Part shown: one piece after another, positions 11,701 through 21,365 of the stretch
How the letters are laid out: each line of letters starts with the position of its first letter
Numbering within the stretch: the stretch's first letter is position 1
Assembly: GCA_030267565.1 (NCBI GenBank)
Contig: BRXU01000002.1
Span: 2,294,001-2,358,000 of the forward strand
Length of the DNA: 64,000 bases
From: Pleodorina starrii
Taxonomy: Eukaryota > Chlorophyta > Chlorophyceae > Chlamydomonadales > Volvocaceae
Direction: 5' to 3'
Notes under the pieces: model-generated
What the model saw: only the letters and a program-made list of their open reading frames with translations
The model's database searches: none
Told to the model about the DNA's origin: nothing
Position numbers and translations under genes: made by a program

Positions 11701-14503
11701 ACTGCCCGGGACAGCGCACGCTGCTCATCACGCATTCCAACCAGGTGCGTGGAGGGAGGGGGAGGATGGGGGGAGGTGTGTGCCTTATAGTGTGTGTGAG
11801 GGTTTATGCGTGAAAGTTGGAGAGTGGGATGCGGGGTTTGCGTGTGAGTGGGAGTGGGAGAGAGGAAAGGGGGCCGAAGGCGGGGGCGGGGGCGGGAGAG
11901 GCAACGGCCGGCGCACCACCTGCACCCGGGGCGGTTGCGCGCGGTGGGACACTGACTGGTTGGCTGGTTGGTTGGTTGAGTGGCTGCCTGGCTGGATCCC
12001 CGGTGGGGAGCGTTGTCACCGCGGAAGGAGCGACATCACCGGCCGGTGGTGTGTTGTTTTGTTGCACACGGGGACGTGATGGGGGCGTGCGTGCGTGCAT
12101 GCGTGCGACGGAGTCTTGAACCTGCGGCCAGGCCCGGCCAGGCCCTGCCCGGCTTGGCTTTGGGATTGGCTTGTGCCTTTCCGCTCTCCTGCATCCCAAC
12201 CCACCGCCACACCGCCATGCGGCCCTCCCCCCCTCTACACCGCCCGCCCCACTCCACCTCACCCAGGCTCTGAACGACCTGTTCAGCAAGATCATGGAGC
12301 GGGATGTGCCCGAGCGCTACCTGCTGCGACTGGGTGAGGAGGCCGGTGGCGGCCGGGGCTCGGCGGGGGGGGGGCTGTGAAAAGGAAAGAAGCAAGCCCC
12401 CCTTGTATCTGCCCGGGCTTGGGCACGTCAGGCGCGCTTCCGAACGCACTGTACTGTACTGTACTATACTGTACTGTACTGTACTGTCCTTGCCCTCCCC
12501 CCCTCAACGTGGATAAAACCCTCTCTCCCCCTTACATCGTCGTTCGTCAGACCATGTACGCCCATACATATATGTTCGTCAGCCAGTCAGCTTTTGCCTT
12601 TTCGGTCTGTTTTCTTGTTGTCTAAAGCCACCACATAGGCGAGAGGGGGGTTCTCCGTCGCCTCCGTCCCACCGCTGCGGCAGCATCATCTTTACATTCT
12701 TACCCCCTCTTGCCTAACCCCTAACCCCTCCAGGTATGGGCGAGGCGGAACTGGACACTGAGCAGGACTTCAGCCGGGTGGGCCGAGTGAACGCCATGCT
12801 GGCTCGCAGACTGGAGCTGCTGGCGGAGGTGGAGAAGATGGCCAGGCAGCTGGGAGTGGTGGGTAGCGGGGGATAGGGGGGCGGGGGGGGGATAGGGGGG
12901 CGGGGGTTGGGGGGATAGAGGGTTGGGGGGATAGGGGACAGGAGGGTGGGTTTCTGGTTCTTAATGAGGTAAAGCAGTTGGAGTGGGCAGGGGGGTAGAG
13001 TATGAGTATGATCAAGTCCCAGCTGCTGCTTTGGGGACGGTTGGACGCACCGCGCGGTCGACATCCCAGGGCCTGTACTTGAGTGGGCAGGCCTGTTGCA
13101 GTCCCTGGCTGATGAAGGACAAGGTTCTTGATTAACCAAGTGCCCCGCCGTGCCGCTCCCGCCGTTGCTCCCATCTCGGCCCCCGGTCACCGCGCAGCCT
13201 GAGGCCGAGTCGGTTGCGTACACGTGCGAGACTGCCGGCTACTTTTGGTTGCTCCACGTGCTGGCCCGCTGGGAGAAGTTCTGCGCGGCGGTGGAGCGGG
13301 CGCGCAGCGGCGGTGCGGGCGCGGCGGTGGTTTCGGAGCTGTTCCCCTTCAAGGAGTACTTTGCGGACGCTCCGCAGCCGCTGTTCGCGGGCGCGGACTT
13401 TGAGCAGGTGGGTGGGCGGGTGGGGGCAGCCGGAGGGTCCGGGCTCAGGGGGAGGTTGATGGGGAGGATTTCCTCCCGCTCTCGCCCTCACCCGCTGCCT
13501 TGCCTTACCCACTGTCCGTCTCCGTCCCTTCGCTGCAGTATCTTTTTCCTTACCTCCCGCTTCCCCGCGCACCCCCCAGCCCTTTCTCCGGCCCTCGCCC
13601 CCTCCATTCCCCCCGCCCCCTCCATCCGCCTCCCGCCTGTCCATGCCCCCGCACACAGGACATGGAGCGCGCCCGCGGCTGCTTCCGGCACCTTCGCACT
13701 TTGTTCCAGGAGCTCGAGGAGTGCCGCGCCTTTGAGATGCTCAAGGGCCAGGCGGACCGCGTCAACTACCTGAGCACCAAGCAGGTGGGGGGTGGGGGAG
13801 AGGGGTGAGGGGCAGTCGGCAGGTGAGGGCGCGAGGGTGCGGCCGCGCTCCCCCGGGGGGTGGGGTGGAGGGGGTACCGCCCCTTCTCAACCCAATTCAA
13901 CCCGATCGCCCCGAGCGCCGTGGGGCAGCCGTTCGCCCCTCGCGCGCCTCTTTAGGTTGGAAGGGGAGGGGCGGGGCGGGGGAGGAGAGAGGCGGGGGCG
14001 GGGCGGCTGCTGGTTGCAGGGGGTGACAGCTCACCAGGTTGCAATAGGAGCCCTCGCCCCCTGCATCCAGCAGCCGCTCCTCCACCGCCCCTCCCCGGAG
14101 TCCCCACGGCATGAGCTGCTTGTCTACCGCCCAGAGCAGTGTTGCCACCAGCATGCATGCCTTGCAGGCCACTTGACTCATCACCTTCCCCGCTCTCCCC
14201 TCCCTCCCCCTCTCCCTCCCTCCCTCCCCCCAGGCCAAGATCGTGGCCATGACGTGCACGCACGCGGCACTCAAGCGGCGGGAGTTCTTGCAGCTGGCGT
14301 TCAAGTACGACAATCTGCTGATGGAGGAGGCGGCACAGATCCTGGAGATCGAGACGTTCATCCCCATGCTGCTGCAGGTGGGGGTGTGGCCGGGGGGGGG
14401 CAGTGGGAGCGTGTGTTTGTTTGTGTGTGTTGTGTGCATGTGCCGTCCTCCCTCAGGTCCCTCTGTTGAACTGAACTGGACTCTTTCACCTTCGTATTCC
14501 AGC

Positions 14504-14536
<33 letters not shown>

Positions 14537-17403
14537 TGTCAAACCACATCGCCTACCGGTATTTAGGCTAATTGCTTTTCTCTACCCTACCCCCCCCCAT
14601 TTCTCCCCCCCCCCCGCAGAAGCCCGAGGACGGCGTGTCCCGTCTGAAGCGCGTGGTGCTGATCGGCGACCACCACCAGCTGCCCCCCGTGGTGAAGAAC
14701 CAGGCCTTCCAAAAGTACTCCCACCTCGACCAGTCGCTGTTCACCCGCTTCATACGGCTGGGCACACCCTACGTGCAGCTCAACGCGCAGGTGGGCCGCG
14801 ATCCGGATCCCGGGAGAAGGGAAAGGGAAGGGCCTACAGGGCTGTAGGGCCGGGCAGGGGGCCTCGGGCTCTAGTCTCTATGGCCTAGGGAAGGGCCTCG
14901 AGCCTGGGCCCTAGGGCCGGGGCTCCAGGACCCCAGGCCCTCGTTCGAGAAAGGGAGGGGATGCGGCCTCTGCGGCTCTGGCAAGGCGCCTAGGGAGGCG
15001 TAGGTGCGGTAAGGAGGGGGGGGTTCTTCTTGCGGCCTGGTGACTGCCGCTACTGCCGCCGCCATAGCGGTGCCGCGCCACCTGTTTCTCACCAAATGTG
15101 CCGCCGCCCTGAACTCGCCGCTCCGCCTTTCGCCTCCGGCCGCGCGATCTGCCGCCGCCTGCATCTCCTGACGTTGGTCGGCCCCCTCATCCCCTCCGGC
15201 CCTCCTCGCCGTCCTCAGGGTCGCGCCCGGCCCTCCCTGGCGCGTCTGTACAACTGGCGGTACAAGGCCCTGGGTGACCTGCCTGCGGTGCAGCAGGGTG
15301 CCGCCTTCCGGACTGCCAACGCGGGCTTCGCATTCGACTTCCAGCTGGTGGATGTGCCGGACTACCTGGGCAGGGGTGAGTGCGGGTGGGGAGGGGAGGG
15401 GAGGGGAGGGGAGGGGAGGGGAGGGGCGGGGACGGGAGGGGAGGGGAGGGGAGGGGAGGGGAGGGGAGGGGAGGGGAGGGGAGGGGAGGGGAGGGGACCA
15501 ACACCCAAACATCCAAACACCCGAACCCGGGCACCAACACCCGTCCCGGCCCCGGCCCCGGGCCTCGCTTCCCCTCCAGGCGAGTCGGAGCCTGTGCCGT
15601 ACTTTTACCAGAACCTGGGTGAGGCCGAGTACGTTGTGGCCACCTACATGTTCATGCGGCTGCTGGGCTACCCCGCCTCCAAGATCTCCATCCTCACCAC
15701 CTACAACGGACAGAAGGCGCTCCTCCGAGATGTTATCGAGCAGCGCTGCGCGCCCTACCCCATGTTTGGCCGGCCGCACCGGGTAGGCGGGCGGGCGGGA
15801 AGAGAGGGGGGCGGAGCTGCGGGGGTGGGGGGTGCGGGTGCGGGTGGTGAACGGAGGAGGTCGGGAGCGGAGAGGCGCGGGGGGGGGGGGGAGGGGTGCG
15901 GGATGGTGAGCCGCACTCCCCACTGGTGGTCTCCCCACGGTGCCCGTCGGTGGCGCCTCTCCGGGGCGACAGGACGCCTTCCTGCCTTCCGTCCGTCCTG
16001 CCTGCAACCCTGCCTGCTGGCATTCGCGCTTCGTTGCCTTGCAGTGCAGTGCAGCCATCACGTACCTTGACCCATGCATGGGTCCTTCTCGGGCCCCCAC
16101 CGTCGCCACGGTGGCTTGGCCACGGCCGTAACCAATCCCACGGCACCCACTCGCTCTCCGTCGCTGCCCCTCCCCCCTCCCGTGCCCACCACCCTGCCCG
16201 TCCACCTTACCCACTTTCCCCCACCACCCACCCACCACCCACCCACCACCCACCCACCACCCATCCACCCACCCGCCCCCCCGCCCCTCCTTCCAGATCG
16301 CCACCGTGGACAAGTATCAGGGCGCCCAGAACGACTACATTCTGCTCAGTCTGGTGCGCAGCCGAACCGTGGGTCACCTGCGCGACGTGAGGCGACTGGT
16401 GGTGGCCATGAGTCGAGCCAGGCTGGGGCTGTACGTCTTCGGGCGCAAGTGAGTACAACGAACCGCAACCGACCGATAAGTAGCAGCAGCAGCGTAGCGG
16501 ACGCGTACTCCTCGGCTGACCCCACGGCTGACCCCACGCGCTGCTTCTTCCTTCCGCCGTTTCTTTCCTTCTCTTCCTTTTTCCCGTCTTACCTTACATT
16601 TCCTTTCCTTTGCTGCAGGGAGCTGTTCGCCAACTGCTACGAGCTGCAGCCCACCTTCCGGCAGCTGCTGGCTCGGCCCACACAGCTGGCGCTGGTCAAG
16701 GTGCGCGGGTCGAGGCGCAGCAGGGTTTCCGGGGTTACCCACGGATAGGCCGGGCGGCAGGGCGGGGCGGGCGGTTCGTGGAGGTGGGGGACGTGGCCGA
16801 GCGCCGTGCATAACAGTGCATGGCGCCGGGGCCTTTCTCTTCGGGACTGCGGTATCTTCTTTTTACCCCCTCCCCCCTCACACGCTGCCGCTCCCGCAGG
16901 GCGAGTCGCACAGCGTCTGCGGCCGTCCGTTGGAGGCGCCCGTACAGTACGACCTCATCCCGGGGGTGGAGGCCATGTCGGCCTTGGTCGCCGCGATCAC
17001 GGACGAGCAGATGGCGGCGACTGCCCTGGCGGCGGCCCCGCAGCAGCTATACGAGCAGCCACCACAGCGGCAGGAGGCGCCGCAGGCGGCGGTGGAGGAG
17101 GCGGAGGCGCAGGGCACCGCAGCCGCTGAGCCGGCGGCTGGCGGAGAAGCGGCACCTCAAGGGGGTGAGGGTGAGGGCGCGGCGCAGGAGGCGCAGGGGA
17201 CGGCGACCGGCGGCGGCGAGGGCGCGACGGAGGGCCAAGGCGCGGCGGGCATGGAGGTGGAGGCGGCGGGCTCGGAGAAGGAGCAGCAGGGCGGGGGGGC
17301 GAGCGAGGAGGCGGGAGCAGTGGCGCCGGAGGGCGGGGCCGCTGGCGACGACGCCGCGAAAGCAACGGAGGCGGCCGGCGGCGCGGCGGCGATGGAGGAC
17401 TGA
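2790..17403 (+). CDS. AQR: Aquarius-type intron-binding spliceosomal helicase (AQR/EMB-4 family)
   Basis: 27 exons, all phase-consistent, 1911 aa: 2790-3152, 3281-3598, 4002-4115, 4518-4808, 5289-5393, 5787-6647, 7121-7227, 7571-7682, 8023-8121, 8528-8640, 9008-9140, 9484-9761, 10080-10250, 10436-10724, 10944-11231, 11592-11744, 12267-12333, 12734-12858, 13198-13407, 13659-13784, 14234-14377, 14620-14790, 15219-15375, 15580-15782, 16297-16448, 16619-16700, 16900-17403. The protein has the N-terminal Aquarius helical region and then an SF1 UPF1-like helicase: Walker A GPPGTGKT (about 1231-1238), DEAD-equivalent EEAAQ (about 1472), GDHHQLPPV (about 1505), VDKYQG (about 1670) and MSRAR (about 1704). 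In animals and plants the family binds the intron upstream of the branch point inside the spliceosome. It is longer than the human protein (1485 aa) because of a Gln-rich N-terminus, an acidic then RG-rich insert (about 430-640) and an Ala/Glu-rich tail of about 130 residues. The key helicase motifs are intact. Confidence 0.96.
3730..3860 (+). repeat. GGGT-rich simple repeat in AQR intron 2
   Basis: Runs of GTGGGTGGGTGGATGGGTGG and variants lie inside the intron 3599-4001. The RNA strand is G-rich. Confidence 0.8.
4809..4978 (+). repeat. GGGGA/GGGAC-rich repeat in AQR intron 4
   Basis: Imperfect tandem units of GGGGAGGGGA and GGGACGGGGA start at the donor site of intron 4. The transcript strand carries dense G-runs. 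Confidence 0.8.
5875..6520 (+). other. Acidic and Arg-Gly-rich insertion inside AQR exon 6
   Basis: Exon 6 starts and ends with conserved Aquarius sequence ([11 protein letters not shown] before, [15 protein letters not shown] after). Between them lie about 210 residues: an Ala/Lys helix-like stretch, then Glu/Asp/Ser-rich sequence, then Arg-Gly repeats (GRGRGRGRG). The block is open in the correct frame and has no good internal splice pair, so I read it as translated. Family members in animals join the two conserved parts with a short link (established knowledge). A retained intron is the main alternative. Confidence 0.7.
7250..7539 (+). mobile_element. Short terminal-inverted-repeat element filling AQR intron 7 (copy 1)
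   Basis: The element starts GGGGGTTATAAAGAG and ends CGTGGATAACCCCC, which gives a perfect 9-bp terminal inverted repeat (GGGGGTTAT at 7250-7258, ATAACCCCC at 7531-7539). It fills nearly all of the 343-nt intron (7228-7570). It has no coding capacity. The first 53 bp recur almost exactly at 27413-27462. The last 30 bp recur at 59281-59310 with one mismatch. It is MITE-like in size and structure; no target-site duplication is evident. Confidence 0.5.
8964..8989 (+). repeat. (GT)n dinucleotide repeat in AQR intron 10
   Basis: About 12 GT units lie shortly upstream of the exon 11 acceptor (CAG at 9005-9007). Confidence 0.8.
11278..11464 (+). mobile_element. Related short element in AQR intron 15 (copy 2)
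   Basis: It starts GGGGGTAACAAATAAAAACC followed by GCAGCG, and ends GGCCTATACGTGGAGAACCC plus C. It is in the same orientation as copy 1 and lies within the intron 11232-11591. The ends match copy 1 imperfectly, and the interior is shorter. Confidence 0.4.
12448..12489 (+). repeat. TGTAC pentanucleotide array in AQR intron 17
   Basis: About eight units of TGTAC/TATAC lie in tandem inside the intron 12334-12733. Confidence 0.8.
15389..15495 (+). repeat. (GGGGA)n array in AQR intron 23
   Basis: About 20 near-perfect GGGGA units sit on the transcript strand, starting 13 nt after the donor at 15376. The intron is only 204 nt (15376-15579), so half of it is this array. Confidence 0.9.
16731..16870 (-). 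mobile_element. Related short element in AQR intron 26, opposite orientation (copy 3)
   Basis: The left edge GGGGTTACCCACGGATAGGC is the reverse complement of the family right end. The right edge GGTATCTTCTTTTTACCCCC is the reverse complement of the family left end (compare GGGGGTAAGAAAATAAGAAG at 45345). The 140 bp occupy most of the 199-nt intron 16701-16899. In this orientation the element end supplies the pyrimidine tract near the acceptor. Confidence 0.45.
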
Positions 17404-19108
17404 TTGCGGCGGAGCGGAGCGGTGGAATAATGGACACTACGTGTGTATATGTGCCGTTGGCGTAGGTGTTGTGATCGGGGGCAGCCTCACGTGCCTTTCG
17501 ACAGGCCGACTCGAAGGGGGGCGGGTCAGGACCGCAGGGGGTGCCGGGTTCATCGTTGCCGGGTTGGGTGTGGTCCGCAGGTGCGCGCTGCGCCGGCTCC
17601 GGGTGAAGGACGTTTGGTTTGCCTTTTCATCCAGCCAGCGCTGTGGGCCGTACCGTATGTGTGGGGACACGTGCGACAGGGGTGGCGCCCAGGCCCAGCT
17701 GGGGTGTCTACTATCGGCACCTCTCGCATTGTTGAAAACAACAATTTGTTTCACATTTCCAAGGGATCTATGATGCGGTCGACGTGCAGCCCCGCCGTGC
17801 ACGGGCGGCGCGTGGGTGAAGAGGTCGTCTCTCCTCAAAAGGCCCTCTGGCGATGGGCGCAGATCGCAGGGAAGCTGGAAACCACTTGTTTTGCGGGCAG
17901 ATCGACCCAAAACGACCCCGAGGCGCCGGGAGGGAACTGTGGCCACTCGACCAGTGCTCACCAACGCATCGCTTTGAGGACACAGGCGGGGTCGTGTTAC
18001 CTAGTGCTACGGTAATTTGCGTCCTGGTACGTGACCTCAACTTCTGATCCAGACTCCCATTCCCACGGTAAGAGGCTACGAACCATCGCCACCGCAGCAG
18101 CAGCAGCTACCAGTGGCTCTAAGCACATGCCGCAGCACTGCACAGCGCGCGGCACAGCATGCTGTCCTAGCCTTGGTTCGGCAAGGGACGGCGTGGCTGC
18201 AAGCCCACCACCGCCCGGTGCCTTGCGGTGTTCCCCAGTGAGGCCCCTCTTCCCCCCAACGGCAACACGCCTCCAAGGAGGCCGCGACTCGCGAGCGTGC
18301 CGCTGTCTGCGGGGCTGCCTTGCATGCCTGTGGCCATTACATGACTGTGCAATTGTTATCGCGGGGCCACGTGAAGTCTGCCTCTGTACTAGCATGAAGG
18401 GACACCACGCAACCCACCATGAAGCGGCCGTCCAGCGGCCCTTGGCCCGGGATAGGATGCGATGGCTGTCCAGAAGACGAGCGTTCACTTAGCCGATACC
18501 GTACCGGCTAAGCGGGATGTTCATCCGACCTCGGGGACATGCCCTGCACTCGGCAGGGAGCCATGTCAAGAGATCAACCAGAAGCCAGCTCACCCCCGTC
18601 TGCAAGACCATCAAGACACACCCTGGAGGGTCACCCAACCCATATGAAAAAGACCACGGGTCTGCACAAGAGTTTCTAACGGGAAGGGGTTTTGGCATCC
18701 ATGACCCGTCCGAGCCTGTGCTCTCGATCGTCTAAGAAACCAAGCCAACCGTTAAGGGACGCGGGGATCTGTTACGGCTTCAGGGTAGGCACGGGGGGCT
18801 GCCGGCCCAGGCGTCACGGGTACGGGGGGGGGGCGAGGCGGTGTCCGGCGGTCCGGTTTAGCCATCTGAAGGCAGGACTACCGAAGGTAACTAGGCGAAT
18901 AAGTCAGAGCTTTTTGCTATAGCACATACAGGGACTTTCAGAGTACCGTTCCATTTACAACGAGACTGTTGGACAAAACTTAAGACTCGCCTTACATTGC
19001 CGCCGTACGAAAGACCGAGCGGGTTGTACAGAGTTCCTCAGCGCCTCATTTCTTTGTCCCTAGCCGTTGTGTAGGTCCACATTCAGCAGATTACGTAGGC
19101 GAAGAACC
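17404..19108. other. Intergenic: AQR 3' UTR and bL27 upstream region
   Basis: The stretch is 1.7 kb with no supported gene. It must hold the AQR 3' UTR and the promoter and 5' UTR of the bL27 gene. I found no TGTAA, the usual algal poly(A) signal, in it on the + strand. Open frames at 18031-18492 and 18692-18922 have no recognisable domain and no convincing splice partners. Confidence 0.6.
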
Positions 19109-19997
19109 ATGCTGGCCCATAGCTTTGCCGGCCAGGCTCTGGCCTCGCGCGTTCGCGTTGCTGCTGCGCCCAAGCGTGCGCTGGTTATCCAGAATGCCCA
19201 CAAGAAGGGTTCAGGTTCTACGAAGAACGGCCGTGACTCGAACCCTAAGCGGCGTGGTGTGAAGGTCTACGGCGGCCAGCCTGTCAAGGCCGGTGGTATC
19301 ATCGTCCGTCAGTGCGGCGCCACGGTGAGCTTTTAGGTATAGTCGATTGGGCGCATGAGGCCGGCGATTCTCGCGGCGTCGGGGCCTATCGTGGCTCATT
19401 TGTGGCTTGCGGTCGCTGGGCAACCTGGTGCTCTCTTGATATTTGCACGGGCTCATAATTCCTCTGTTTTTCTTGGTAGATTTTATTTCAAAATAAGCAG
19501 CAATTTGAGTTGCAACCTGTCTCCTGCTCCTGTTTCCTTACCCGAAATTTCGCGTGGACCTGCAGTGGTACCCTGGCGAGAACGTCATGCTGGGCAGGGA
19601 CTACACCGTCTTCAGCACCGTGGAGGGCGTTGTAGTCTTCGACAAGAAGCGCGAGAAGCCCGAGGTGGGCAGTGGTCCGGGCAGACTGCAGATGTCGAGG
19701 GGGGGGGGACACTTTCTCTGCTTAGTTGCTGGACATCTTGGCAAGAGAGGGGATTGCAGCTATCGTCTATGTCCCCGAAAGCTGCGCCTAGAGATTTTCA
19801 CCGTGTGCTGACACTTTGCTCCGCAGGTGCATGTCTACCCGGCGGACCACCCGAAGGCCGTTGCGGCCGTGACGGCCACCCACACGAAGAAGCCCGCTGA
19901 GGGCCAGCAGTCCCGCCAGGAGCGGCGGCGGGCGACCTACACCTCCCGTAAGGCGACCCTGGCTGTCGCCCAGGTGGCGGCTCCCGTGACCCCGTAA
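19109..19997 (+). CDS. PRPL27: Plastid ribosomal protein bL27 (nuclear encoded)
   Basis: Three exons, 19109-19324, 19566-19664 and 19827-19997, give 161 aa from ATG to TAA. Residues up to about 30 form a transit-like leader (Ala, Arg, Val, no acidic residues). The diagnostic bL27 core follows: [39 protein letters not shown], then [19 protein letters not shown]. bL27 sits at the peptidyl-transferase side of the 50S subunit, and its N-terminal segment after processing reaches toward the tRNA acceptor ends. The core is complete. The C-terminal extension of about 50 residues, rich in Ala, Arg, Lys and Thr, goes beyond the bacterial protein. The plastid rather than mitochondrial assignment follows from the leader and the sequence type, and is an inference. 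Confidence 0.93.
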
Positions 19998-21365
19998 ACG
20001 CATTTGAGCGTGGAATGTCGTGAAGCATGCCGCCTCGTCTGGGGGCGTGCAGCCTGCCACAAACAGAACACACCATGGTTACGCTGTTTTTGCTATCTGT
20101 GCTGTGTGAAACCACTGTGTTCTGTTGTGCTTGCGGGGCTAGGGGTGATGGGCCCCCGGGAAGTGTTTGCGTAATCCTGGCTGCGCAACGGAGGGTTTGC
20201 CGGTACGTGCACCGGCCGCTGTAGGGAGCTGGTCGGCAGCTGCCTTCGAATGCACATTTTAGCGGCAGTAGCTGAGGACGCACGAGGGGTGTGCCTTGCC
20301 GCTGTCCTGTGTTGAAGGCGCCGCTGGCGCCATTCGAATGCCACTGTGGCCGGCACCCAGCCTGCCCTGCGCACGGGGGCCGCGAGGCAAGCGGACTGTG
20401 CGATTGTCGGCGTCGTCTTGCTGCGCGTGTACAAGGGCAGTCTGTGCACGCGTTGCAATTTTGTCTGTTAGCACGCGGGCACGGTACGTGCCCGAGTTGG
20501 ATGCCAGAAGGGCGAAACGCCAGACCCGGCATACTGCCAGAAATTTTGTCGAGGGGAGGTGGTTTTCAGTCTGCTGCGTGAGGAGGCGTCATCAGGGCGC
20601 CTGTGGCGCAAACCGGGCAGATGTGGTGTGCGGTTGACCCCCGGGTGCTCGGGTTTGAAGGGCCGGGCGCATTCGAACATGCGCTGTAAATGTTTTTTGG
20701 TCGAAGGACCCCGCTCACACTTATGCCATTCAATAACCGTTCATCTTTCGGCAGCTTCATGTGCCGCACGCAGCATATGCAAAGCACGCTGGCATGCAGC
20801 CTCCTTTCTATCGATCTACCTTTCCATCCATTATCTATCCAATGCAAACGCAGACTATCAACATAGGAATTTCATCGGAATTGAACATAGGTAACAGCAT
20901 GAGAGAGTTCTCGTTCGAGGCCCTGAATCGCAACCCGGCGTGGTTGGTGCGAGGAGCGGGCGAGGCATCAATAAACAGGCGCAAAGGCCGGCTGCATGAA
21001 ACCCATCCGGCGTAGGAACATCACCACATTCCGCATTCACTTTTGAAGTCCTTCCTCCCACGAGCTCCACAGTTATGAGGCATAACCACAAACCATTTGT
21101 ACGGCGCCATGAACGGTTCATGAATGCAGTTTGAACCCTTCACCATCAGGACAACACATCTCCATCAGTGAGTCAATCTCCCCCTCACCTACATATGCTA
21201 AGCATCGCCGCCGCTCCGATTCCCGTTCAGCGACCCGGCAGCGACCCAAAATCGTTTTCCAGCCCGACCCATCTCAAACAACCCCACCCCCTCACGGACC
21301 ACCAGTCCGGGGCGCTTCCATTGCCCTATTCCCACAGACAGCCATCTCCGGCCTTAAGTATGGGA
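19998..21365. other. Convergent intergenic region between bL27 and the FYR-domain gene
   Basis: Both flanking genes end here (+ from the left, - from the right), so it is 3' UTR on each side. Sequence between about 20760 and 20900 is unusually A/T-rich for the window. No gene or repeat of note was recognised. No TTACA (TGTAA on the - strand) was found close to the FYR-gene stop. Confidence 0.6.
20685..20689 (+). terminator. Candidate TGTAA poly(A) signal for bL27 gene
   Basis: This is the first TGTAA seen on the + strand after the bL27 stop, about 690 nt downstream. TGTAA is the usual volvocine polyadenylation signal (established knowledge). Use here is inferred from position only. Confidence 0.35.

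Noticed and set aside
14871..16313. 480-aa open frame on the - strand
   Set aside because: It crosses AQR exons in antisense and the GGGGA array (read as PSPPLPSPP repeats).
18031..18492. 153-aa open frame between AQR and bL27
   Set aside because: Composition and lack of similarity or splice context give no support.
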